A DNA stretch of 16,780 nucleotides from Crocinitomicaceae bacterium (GTDB lineage Bacteria > Bacteroidota > Bacteroidia > Flavobacteriales_D > Crocinitomicaceae): positions 1 to 16,780 of the forward strand of contig JAHEMP010000019.1 in NCBI GenBank assembly GCA_024643585.1, in the 5' to 3' direction. Below, in pieces: positions 1 to 6,499 of this stretch. A model generated the notes under the pieces. It saw only the letters and a list, made by a program, of their open reading frames with translations, had not been told where the DNA came from and searched no databases. Position numbers and translations under genes: made by a program. Within the stretch, counting starts at the first letter, position 1, and every line of letters begins with the position of its first letter.

Positions 1-1459
1 CAACATCACCTTGGGCACGGATTATTATTTAAACGAAAGGAATACTTTAACACTTTCTGGTAATTTTGCCTACGAAGTGGAAAAGCAACCGTCAACAACG
101 GATGTATACTTATACGACGCCATGAACTCTCTGGTCGGGCAATACCAAAGAACGGAAGTGACCTCTGCTCTGAATCCCAAGTACCAGTATGATTTTCAAT
201 ATAAAAAGCAGTTTAAAGACAACAGTGATCACACACTTCAGTTGAGTGCGATTGGTAGGTATTTTGGAAAGGACCAAAACTCTTCTTTTGACAACAATTA
301 TTCTTTGGGCGAAACTACCTATGGAGATCAGAAAACGAAAACTAATTTCTATCAATTGGATCAAACCTATCAATTGGACTACGTAAATCCTTTCCGTAAA
401 AATTTCACTTTCGAAAGCGGAGCTATGTACAACGTGAACGATGTAGGAAATGATTACATGGTTTCTAATCTTGTGGATGGAATTTATGAAGTTGATTCCA
501 GCTTGACCAACAATTTCAAATTTATTCAAAAAGTATTTGGCATTTATGCGACAGGATCTTATGAAAGATCAAAATGGGGCATTAAGGCTGGACTTCGATT
601 TGAAAACACGGAGTTGAACACCTTACTTACCAATACGAATCAAGACAACAATCAGAACTATTCCAACTTTTTTCCAACATTTCACACATCCTATAAAGTG
701 TCGAAAGCGGTGCAGCTTCAAGCAGGTTATTCCAAACGCATTTTTCGACCAAGATTGTGGGATTTGAATCCATTCTTTAATATTAGAAACAACTATAGCA
801 TCAGAACGGGCAATCCCAATCTGATGCCAGAATTTGCCGATTCCTATGAGTTATTAGGTATTTTCTTTATTAAAAAGTTGACCTTGAATGCAAGTGCCTA
901 TTATTTGTATACTACAAATGTGAAAGAAAACATCTCATACTCCGAGAACAATATTACAATTACAAGACCAGAGAATATTGGAACAAATCAGAAAATAGGA
1001 GCGGAGTTTAATTGGAAATATTCAACCAACAAATGGCTGACGCTGAATGGAGATTTTAATTATGGTCAATTTTATAGAAAGGGGCAATTTGAAGACCAAA
1101 ACTTCGATTTTAATGGAAATCAGTATTCGACAAAATTGATGGCTAAACTGAAATTGATAAAAGACTTTGATATAGAACTTTCGGGGAATTACGAATCCAG
1201 TTACAAAACAGTTCAAGGCGTGGTCTCAGGTTTTGCTTCAATGGACGCAGGAGTGCGCAAGAAAGTATGGAAAGGAAAAGGAGTCGTTAATTTATCGGTT
1301 CGTGATATTTTTGCTTCTCGAATTCGTGAAAGTACAATAGATCAATCGACCTATTATTTGTATAATTTCTCGAAGCGTGGTCGATTCATTACTCTTGGAT
1401 TCAGTTACAGTTTCGGAAAAGGTGAAGCTATGAGTTATACCGGTGGAGGTAGATATTAA
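1..1459 (+). CDS. Outer-membrane beta-barrel / TonB-dependent receptor family protein, C-terminal part
   Basis: The reading frame is already open at the left edge (first full codon at base 2) and ends at TAA 1457-1459, leaving about 485 residues, so the N-terminus is outside the window. The visible part is a long run of alternating polar and aromatic/hydrophobic strands separated by Asn/Asp/Ser-rich loops, typical of outer-membrane barrels. Examples are the strands around LTLNASAYYLYTTNVKENI and the closing strands with GRFITLGFSYSFGKG. The late Arg-Pro-rich turn (IFRPRLWDLNPF), the following GNPNLMPEFADSYELG-like segment and the C-terminal FSYSFGKG match the Bacteroidota 'outer membrane protein beta-barrel' family related to TonB-dependent receptors. 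It probably sits in the outer membrane and may import a ligand powered by TonB. The ligand is not readable, and the plug and any CarboxypepD-like domain would lie upstream. A tonB gene lies 13 kb away, with no evidence of a specific pairing. Confidence 0.8.
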   Translation, partial: NITLGTDYYLNERNTLTLSGNFAYEVEKQPSTTDVYLYDAMNSLVGQYQRTEVTSALNPKYQYDFQYKKQFKDNSDHTLQLSAIGRYFGKDQNSSFDNNYSLGETTYGDQKTKTNFYQLDQTYQLDYVNPFRKNFTFESGAMYNVNDVGNDYMVSNLVDGIYEVDSSLTNNFKFIQKVFGIYATGSYERSKWGIKAGLRFENTELNTLLTNTNQDNNQNYSNFFPTFHTSYKVSKAVQLQAGYSKRIFRPRLWDLNPFFNIRNNYSIRTGNPNLMPEFADSYELLGIFFIKKLTLNASAYYLYTTNVKENISYSENNITITRPENIGTNQKIGAEFNWKYSTNKWLTLNGDFNYGQFYRKGQFEDQNFDFNGNQYSTKLMAKLKLIKDFDIELSGNYESSYKTVQGVVSGFASMDAGVRKKVWKGKGVVNLSVRDIFASRIRESTIDQSTYYLYNFSKRGRFITLGFSYSFGKGEAMSYTGGGRY

Positions 1460-1492
1460 ATTCTATCGTATTCTCTGAATTCAAATTGAGAA

Positions 1493-1549
1493 ACTAAAAT
1501 TGACTTCAACACAATTGCACAATTTGAAGTGTTTTTAGTCTTTTATTTT
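1493..1549 (+). terminator. Rho-independent terminator after the barrel gene
   Basis: Two stacked stems are visible: ACTAAAA (1493-1499) pairs with TTTTAGT (1533-1539), and inside it ACTTCAA (1503-1509) pairs with TTGAAGT (1524-1530). A T-rich tract follows (1541-1549). It lies 34 bp after the barrel stop codon and 10 bp before the convergent gene's stop, so it separates the two converging units. The stem is AT-rich and interrupted, so the energy is moderate. Confidence 0.6.
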
Positions 1550-1558
1550 TCTTTTTAA

Positions 1559-2197
1559 TTATTGGAAATATTTGTGTGAACCATCACAGGTCGGCATGCG
1601 TTTGGAATGACCACAAACACAATCGTGAAACCCCTTTCCATTTAGAATTCTACCTGCGTATTGTTCTATTCTTGAAGTTCGTGTTGCGGATTGTTTGGCA
1701 GCCGAAAAATAGATAACGTAACCACGCTGTTTTCCTGGAGTTAAGCCTTCAAAAGCACGTTTAAACGCGGAATCGTTGTTCAATTTCATGCTCAATTCTT
1801 CGGGAAAATCAAGATCTTTACTTTTCTTCATTTCTACCTTTAATCCAGATTTTTCGACTTCAATAGCTTCGTATATGTAAGCTTTTAAAACAGATTCCAA
1901 ATCTAAAATTTGTTCAACAGAGGTAAATTTTGCCATTTTCACGGTTTGCGAATTTTCACCAGGGGAAACCAATATTCCTTTTTCATCATGCAGCAAAACA
2001 CCTTTAAAAAAGCTCAGTGTCACGTATTCTTTGAATTTTCCTATTAGTAGTAGATTGGATTTTTGATACATATAACATGGAACTCGCCATTTCATAACCT
2101 CAGTTAATCCACAATCCAATAAAATCGATTGCAACAATTCCATTTCTGGTTTCCATTTTTTTGCATTTTGAATATATTCGTCGACTATTGGATTCAT
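1559..2197 (-). CDS. YdeI/DUF1801-family protein with C-terminal CDGSH iron-sulfur motif
   Basis: 212 residues. Residues 1-190 match the YdeI/DUF1801-like family: the N-terminal part has GLTEVMKWRVPCY, KFKEYVTLSFFKG and a middle KAYIYEAIEVEKSG. The C-terminal part has the characteristic LTPGKQRGYVIYFSAAKQS followed by TRTSRIEQY and ILNGKG. Family members usually stop soon after that glycine-rich end. Here residues 193-208 continue as C-x-C-x2-S-x3-P-x-C-D-G-S-H, an exact fit to the CDGSH signature (Cys193, Cys195, Cys204 and His208 as predicted [2Fe-2S] ligands). The protein lacks a signal peptide and membrane segments, so it is probably cytosolic. The biochemical role of the YdeI part is poorly defined. 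The ATG at 2197 is the natural start and fits the family N-terminus (MNPxVDxYIxxAKKW). Family assignment is confident. Cluster binding is inferred from the motif only. Confidence 0.85.
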   Translation of the reverse strand: MNPIVDEYIQNAKKWKPEMELLQSILLDCGLTEVMKWRVPCYMYQKSNLLLIGKFKEYVTLSFFKGVLLHDEKGILVSPGENSQTVKMAKFTSVEQILDLESVLKAYIYEAIEVEKSGLKVEMKKSKDLDFPEELSMKLNNDSAFKRAFEGLTPGKQRGYVIYFSAAKQSATRTSRIEQYAGRILNGKGFHDCVCGHSKRMPTCDGSHKYFQ

Positions 2198-2213
2198 TTT
2201 TTTGCAATTTGTA

Positions 2214-2240
2214 TAAAGTTAGAGAAATATTAAAAACCAA
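2214..2240 (-). promoter_or_regulatory. Possible Bacteroidota-type promoter for the YdeI-CDGSH gene
   Basis: On the minus strand TAACTTTA (2221-2214) differs by one base from the TAnnTTTG -7 element. A TTG (2240-2238) lies 16 bp upstream. It ends 16 bp before the start codon. The spacing is slightly short and chance matches are common in AT-rich DNA. Confidence 0.3.
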
Positions 2241-2368
2241 TGTTCGAGAGGTTAAAATTTCTAATTTCTGGAATCAACAAGATTTTAATTCAATGGCAAA
2301 ATCCAGAAAGTAATAATGCGTGTATTGATGGTTTCTTAAGGTGGGAGAAATTAGTTGCAAAATCTATA

Positions 2369-2781
2369 TCATCCTCGCTCGAATTCCATATCACAATCTT
2401 TGCATTTGAAAACGGATTTGGAATAAATTGGATAGGTCATAAGAAAAAATGCAGCAATCATCGCAATGATTCCCTTTGGACTTTTCATGGATTTGAAGTC
2501 AGAGTATAATTTTTCGGAGTTACAATTCGGACATCTTAAAATGTTATCCTTGCCATCAGAATAGGGTATATTGTCTATTTCAAAAAGGATAGTTTAGCCT
2601 TTTCATAATCTTTTTCATCAACTTGAAGCCGAATTCCACCAACTGCAAAATTGAAAAGTGGGTTTAAAGTGACAATATTCTCATCCAAAATGAAGCATGA
2701 AATCCCTTCACCTTCCAATCTGTTTTTCAGAATGTAAGCTTCAATTGCTGTGTCGAATGTTTTTAAGGTTTTGAATTGCAT
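2369..2781 (-). pseudogene. DUF2007-like protein with C-terminal zinc ribbon, split by an apparent -1 frameshift
   Basis: The first frame starts at ATG 2781 (a further in-frame ATG at 2820 overlaps the upstream gene and precedes the conserved part). It encodes 68 residues: MQFKTLKTFDTAIEAYILKNR, GEGISCFILDEN, FAVGGIRLQVDEKDYEKA. This is the signature of the DUF2007 'putative signal transducing' family. It stops at TAG 2577-2575. The alternative minus-strand frame continues without a stop from GAA 2581 to TGA 2371-2369. It encodes IDNIPYSDGKDN, then CPNC, a hydrophobic segment (GIIAMIAAFFLMTYPIYS), then CKDC, a zinc-ribbon arrangement with a membrane segment between the two knuckles. This frame has no start codon of its own near the junction. 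The frames join at TCC TTTTT GAA: one more T, or a -1 slip, restores a protein of roughly 137 residues. A homopolymer sequencing error, a true pseudogene and programmed slippage are all possible. The function of the family is unknown. Confidence 0.7.
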
Positions 2782-2794
2782 GTTAAATTCTTTT

Positions 2795-3178
2795 TTAACC
2801 CGGTAAAGCTCCAGATTCACCTGTATCTTTAAGAATTGAAGATCCTTTTAAAAGAAAATTCCCCCACATTAAGAGTAAAAACAACAAATATTGAATCAAA
2901 ATCACTAAAAGATAATCAGTTCGGAAATTCTGTTTAGATACTAAGGTGTAAATAATTAAATGCGTAAATACTCCCACTAACAAAAATAAAGGTGTTCTGC
3001 GTTTTAACTTTTTCATTTTGAGGGAATAATCCAACTTAATTTCTCTGGAAATTTTGTTCGAAGCTATTTTATTCAAGAAAATTAAATGCTTATTTTGAAT
3101 TATTCCTAAAACAATCACGTAAGGAAGTACATTCCCAAATAAAATTAAGGTGTCATATGTTTCTTTGAGTAATACCAT
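2795..3178 (-). CDS. Small three-helix membrane protein of unknown function
   Basis: 127 residues from ATG 3178. The frame extends further upstream, but that part overlaps the end of the aldehyde dehydrogenase gene and reads as its shadow, so the first ATG after that gene's stop (16 bp away) is preferred. I do not recognise a family. Three hydrophobic helices are visible: LILFGNVLPYVIVLGII near the N-terminus, FLLVGVFTHLIIYTLV in the middle, and YLLVILIQYLLFLLLMWGNF near the C-terminus. A strongly basic linker (KMKKLKRRT) precedes the second helix, which suggests that it faces the cytoplasm. The protein ends in a short polar tail. It lies between the dehydrogenase pair and the DUF2007-like gene on the same strand with tight spacing, so co-transcription is likely. 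Nothing links it biochemically to deoxyribose breakdown. Confidence 0.6.
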   Translation of the reverse strand: MVLLKETYDTLILFGNVLPYVIVLGIIQNKHLIFLNKIASNKISREIKLDYSLKMKKLKRRTPLFLLVGVFTHLIIYTLVSKQNFRTDYLLVILIQYLLFLLLMWGNFLLKGSSILKDTGESGALPG

Positions 3179-3194
3179 TAATTTGAAAGAAAAA

Positions 3195-4073
3195 TTAATA
3201 TCCTCCCCCGGCGCCGCCAATCTTCTCAATGGGATGCCAAGTCGTTTTGTACTCTTGGAAGTCAGAAATAAAATGCAAACCTTGAGCTGAAGCATCAGCC
3301 CAATTTTTGTCATAGCTGAAAAAACGTTTCACATTTACCGTGCAGTTTTCGGCTATTTTCTTTTTCAAGTCTGTTGAACGAGAAAGAGCTAATGCGTTTA
3401 TGTCCATGTGAGTGGAAAACGTTTCTGCCAATTCATTCAAGTCGCCCGTTAAGATATTGACAACACCTCCAGGAACGTCAGATGAATGAATGATTTCAGC
3501 CAAAGTAATAGATGACATTGCCAACGATTGGGAAGCTAAAACAACGGCCGTATTTCCACCGGCAAGAATTGGTAAGAGCAAAGAAACCAATCCGAGCAAA
3601 CCTGTTTTTTCGTCCGCAATTATAGCTACAACACCTGTTGGTTCGGCAACCGTGAAATTAAAATGAGCGCTAGCTACAGGATTAACGGAACTAACGACAG
3701 CTTGGTATTTGTCACACCATCCTGCGTAATAAATACAACGGTCGATGGACAATAGAACTTCCTTTTCCGCCGCAACTTTTGTGAAACCCATGGCAACCAA
3801 TTCTTCCATTAATTGCGCTTTTCGACCTTCCATCATTTCTGCAATGCGGTACAAAATTTGTCCTCGGTTGAAAGCTGTTTTTTCGCTCCAACCACCAAAA
3901 GCTTTACGAGCGGCTACAACAGCATTTCTGACATCTTTTCGTGAACTTAAGCAAATGTTGGCCAATAAATCTCCTTTTTTGCCGTGCAGCGGATAGGTTC
4001 TTCCCGACTCTGTTCTAGGAAAGGCCCCACCGATGTAAATTTTATATGTTTTAAGTACCTCTAACCGTCCCAT
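3195..4073 (-). CDS. Truncated, catalytically degenerate aldehyde dehydrogenase (ALDH16 C-terminal-domain-like)
   Basis: 292 residues from ATG 4073. A TTG three codons earlier would also be in frame, but the ATG follows the upstream stop after one base (TAA-A-ATG), indicating tight coupling. The N-terminal half has the ALDH fold start (IYIGGAFPRTESGR, then VRNAVVAARKAFGGWSEKT and a YAGWCDKY helix). It runs through the cofactor region to VVNILTG and ends about 80 residues later. Compared with the neighbour, the PWNFPLL segment (catalytic Asn) has become DEKTGLL and the VVIKPA lysine has become VVLAS. There is no ELGG glutamate and no catalytic cysteine loop. It therefore cannot be a functional dehydrogenase alone. 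The length and the pairing with a full ALDH match the non-catalytic second domain of ALDH16 proteins, where such a domain is fused rather than separate. Inferred role: structural partner of the catalytic subunit. Confidence 0.8.
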   Translation of the reverse strand: MGRLEVLKTYKIYIGGAFPRTESGRTYPLHGKKGDLLANICLSSRKDVRNAVVAARKAFGGWSEKTAFNRGQILYRIAEMMEGRKAQLMEELVAMGFTKVAAEKEVLLSIDRCIYYAGWCDKYQAVVSSVNPVASAHFNFTVAEPTGVVAIIADEKTGLLGLVSLLLPILAGGNTAVVLASQSLAMSSITLAEIIHSSDVPGGVVNILTGDLNELAETFSTHMDINALALSRSTDLKKKIAENCTVNVKRFFSYDKNWADASAQGLHFISDFQEYKTTWHPIEKIGGAGGGY

Positions 4074-4074
4074 T

Positions 4075-5529
4075 TTAATCAAATTTTAAATAAGGAATCA
4101 ATCCGTGTAAACCACCTTCGCGCCCGAAGCCACTCTCTTTATAACCACCAAATGGTGCTGCTGGATCGAATTTATTGTAGGTATTAGCCCAAACCACCCC
4201 TGCTCTCAATTGGGATGTAACATTGAAGACTTTGCTTCCTTTGTCGCTCCAAACCCCAGCCGCCAATCCGAAAGGTGAATTGTTTGCTTTTTGAATTACT
4301 TCATCTATTGTCCTGAATGTCTGAATCGTCAAAACTGGACCAAATATTTCTTCTTGAGCAATGATATTGGACTGAGCCACATTCATAAAAAGGGTAGGAG
4401 CCATGTAGTTTCCTTTTTTGGGCAATTTACAAGGACTTTGATACATTTCAGAGCCTTCGTCCTTTCCAATTTTAAGATATTTCTGGATGGTCTCAAACTG
4501 TTCCTTAGAATTAATTGCCCCAATGTCTGTGTTCTTATCCAAGGGATCACCGACGATTAAAGAAGCCATTCTAAATTTTAATTTTTCAATCACTTTTTCA
4601 GCAATATTTTCTTGCACAAACAAGCGTGATCCAGCGCAACAAACGTGACCTTGATTAAAGAATATTCCATTGACTATTCCCTCGACAGCTTGATCGATTG
4701 GTGCATCGTCGAAAACTATATTTGCTGATTTTCCGCCCAACTCTAAGGTCAGTTTTTTATCCGTTCCAGCTAATGCTTTTTGAATGATTTTTCCAACTGC
4801 AGTTGAACCTGTAAAAGCAATTTTATTCACATCTGGATGATTTACAATTGCAGCTCCTGTATCTCCGTAGCCGGAAACTACATTGAAAACCCCAGCAGGC
4901 AATCCAGCTTCATGAATGATTTCGGCTAAAATCATCATGGTTAGTGATGTCGTTTCTGCAGGTTTTATTACTACTGTATTTCCAGTAGCAAGGGCTGGTG
5001 CAATTTTCCAAGCAGCCATCAAAAGTGGGAAATTCCAAGGAATTATTTGGCCAGCTACTCCGAGCGATTTTGGTTTTCTTCCTGGGAACGCTTCTTCTAA
5101 TTTATCTGCCCATCCGGCATAATAAAAAAAGTGATTACAAGCTAAAGGAATATCAATATCTCTCGATTCTCGTATAGTTTTTCCGGAGTCGATAGATTCT
5201 GCAACAGCCAATTCTCGTGAACGTTCCTGCATCATTCGTGCAATTCGGAAAATGTACTTTCCACGCTCCGCAGACGACAATTTCGACCAAACTGTATTGT
5301 ATGCTTTTCGAGCAGCTTTTACAGCTAAATCAACGTCTTTTTCATTTCCATAGGCGATGGAACAAATTTCCTTTTCGTCAGCAGGATTAAAGCTTTTAAA
5401 GTATTTACCTGAGCTCGGTTTCACGAATTTTCCGTCGATGTACAAATCGTATTTTTCTTTGATCTGAACAACTTTTGAGCTTTCAGGAGCTGGTGCATAG
5501 GACCAAATATCTTGTGTTTTTTTACTCAT
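4075..5529 (-). CDS. NAD(P)-dependent aldehyde dehydrogenase, catalytic subunit
   Basis: 484 residues, normal ALDH length, starting at ATG 5529, two bases after the deoC stop. All catalytic elements are present: Asn166 in PWNFPLL, Lys189 in VVIKPAE for NAD(P) binding, the FTGST cofactor turn at about 239-243, Glu263 in LELGGKSAN, nucleophile Cys297 in FNQGHVCCAGSR, and Glu394 in QEEIFGPV. It oxidises an aldehyde to the acid through a thioester on the cysteine and is predicted to be cytosolic. Directly behind deoC, the obvious substrate is the acetaldehyde released from deoxyribose 5-phosphate. This is inference, since ALDH substrate range cannot be read from these motifs. The downstream gene encodes a degenerate ALDH, and together they resemble a two-gene version of ALDH16. 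Confidence 0.93.
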   Translation of the reverse strand: MSKKTQDIWSYAPAPESSKVVQIKEKYDLYIDGKFVKPSSGKYFKSFNPADEKEICSIAYGNEKDVDLAVKAARKAYNTVWSKLSSAERGKYIFRIARMMQERSRELAVAESIDSGKTIRESRDIDIPLACNHFFYYAGWADKLEEAFPGRKPKSLGVAGQIIPWNFPLLMAAWKIAPALATGNTVVIKPAETTSLTMMILAEIIHEAGLPAGVFNVVSGYGDTGAAIVNHPDVNKIAFTGSTAVGKIIQKALAGTDKKLTLELGGKSANIVFDDAPIDQAVEGIVNGIFFNQGHVCCAGSRLFVQENIAEKVIEKLKFRMASLIVGDPLDKNTDIGAINSKEQFETIQKYLKIGKDEGSEMYQSPCKLPKKGNYMAPTLFMNVAQSNIIAQEEIFGPVLTIQTFRTIDEVIQKANNSPFGLAAGVWSDKGSKVFNVTSQLRAGVVWANTYNKFDPAAPFGGYKESGFGREGGLHGLIPYLKFD

Positions 5530-5531
5530 GA

Positions 5532-6449
5532 TTAATCAATTGAGAAATAATCTGCGGATGAATAAATTCCCGTTTTAGCCTTTTGAATTTGCATCAGAAC
5601 ATCGTTGGCTAAACTACTTGCGCCAAATCGGAAATAAGTATTGTTCAGCCATTCATCTCCTACTGTTTCTTTGACCATTACCAAGTAATGCAAAGCTAAT
5701 TTTGAATTAGAAATCCCGCCGGCCGGCTTCATTCCAATCATTTTTCCGGTCGCAACATAATGGTCACGGATAGCTTGTAACATCGTGTAAGTAACAGGCA
5801 TAGTTGCGGCAGGTGAAATTTTTCCAGTTGATGTTTTTATGAAATCAGCACCTGCAAGAATAGCAATGTCACTTGCCAGACGAACATTGTCTAAGGTTGA
5901 AAGTTCACCGGTTTCCAATATTACTTTCAATCGAGCGTGACCACATGCTTCCTTAATCGTTGCTATTTCATCGTGAACGAAATTGTAATCTCCAGAGAGA
6001 AATTCTCCTCTGGAAATAACCATGTCGATTTCATCTGCTCCATTATCGACCGCAAATTTTGTATCGCTCAGTTTTACAGACAACGGGGCTTGTCCACTAG
6101 GAAAAGCGGTTGAAACGGAAGCCACTTTAATGTTCGTTCCAATCAGTTCTTTTTTGGCCAACTTCACCATGGAAGGATAAACACAAACGGCTGCTACATT
6201 TGGCAAGTCGGACATATTATCGTTCAAGTGATGTGCCTTATAACACATTTGTTTTACTTTTCCTGGTGTATCTTTTCCTTCAAGTGTAGTAAGATCGATC
6301 ATACTTAGAACCATCTTCAAGCCTTCCCATTTTGACTCATTCTTGATGCTTCTGGATTGAAATCGAGCACAACGCTCTTCAACTCCAACCTTGTCGATAG
6401 ATGGGCTATGATTGATAATGTTTTTCAGATTAGGAACCATTGTTTTCAT
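5532..6449 (-). CDS. deoC: Deoxyribose-phosphate aldolase, long (animal DERA-like) type
   Basis: 305 residues. It catalyses reversible cleavage of 2-deoxyribose 5-phosphate to acetaldehyde and glyceraldehyde 3-phosphate in the cytosol. The Schiff-base lysine is Lys205 in DFIKTSTGK. The supporting residues are Asp142 in DEIDMVI and Lys241 in GMKPAGGI, and FRFGASSL forms the phosphate-binding end. The first 45 residues before IDLTTLEGKDT are longer than in the E. coli enzyme. They carry VGVEERCARFQSRS and a KWEGLKMVLSMIDLTTL helix, which resembles the N-terminal extension of human DERA, so the upstream ATG at 6449 (or the one at 6440) is favoured over internal ones. It is the first gene of the leftward group that continues into the dehydrogenase pair. 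Its start codon lies only seven bases after the T-run of the preceding gene's terminator. Confidence 0.95.
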   Translation of the reverse strand: MKTMVPNLKNIINHSPSIDKVGVEERCARFQSRSIKNESKWEGLKMVLSMIDLTTLEGKDTPGKVKQMCYKAHHLNDNMSDLPNVAAVCVYPSMVKLAKKELIGTNIKVASVSTAFPSGQAPLSVKLSDTKFAVDNGADEIDMVISRGEFLSGDYNFVHDEIATIKEACGHARLKVILETGELSTLDNVRLASDIAILAGADFIKTSTGKISPAATMPVTYTMLQAIRDHYVATGKMIGMKPAGGISNSKLALHYLVMVKETVGDEWLNNTYFRFGASSLANDVLMQIQKAKTGIYSSADYFSID

Positions 6450-6456
6450 AGGTCAT

Positions 6457-6481
6457 AAAAAAAGGCTCCAAAAGAGCCTTT
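6457..6481 (-). terminator. Terminator of the MORN-repeat gene, abutting the deoC start
   Basis: On the minus strand AAAGGCTC (6481-6474) pairs perfectly with GAGCCTTT (6468-6461) around a five-base loop and is followed by a run of seven T (6463-6457). It begins 18 bp after the stop of the leftward MORN-repeat gene. It ends seven bases before the deoC start codon, so it could also act as an attenuator for read-through into deoC. Confidence 0.8.
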
Positions 6482-6499
6482 CTACATTTTTAAATCTAT

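Noticed and set aside
2240..2509. Open frame on the plus strand, 89 codons
   Set aside because: It lies antisense to the zinc-ribbon part of the frameshifted DUF2007 gene, whose minus-strand reading shows clear CPNC/CKDC motifs. The plus reading shows no family features.
3179..3313. N-terminal extension of the small membrane protein into the degenerate ALDH gene
   Set aside because: The extra residues overlap the end of the dehydrogenase in another frame and lack membrane-protein character. The ATG at 3178 right after the dehydrogenase stop is a better start.
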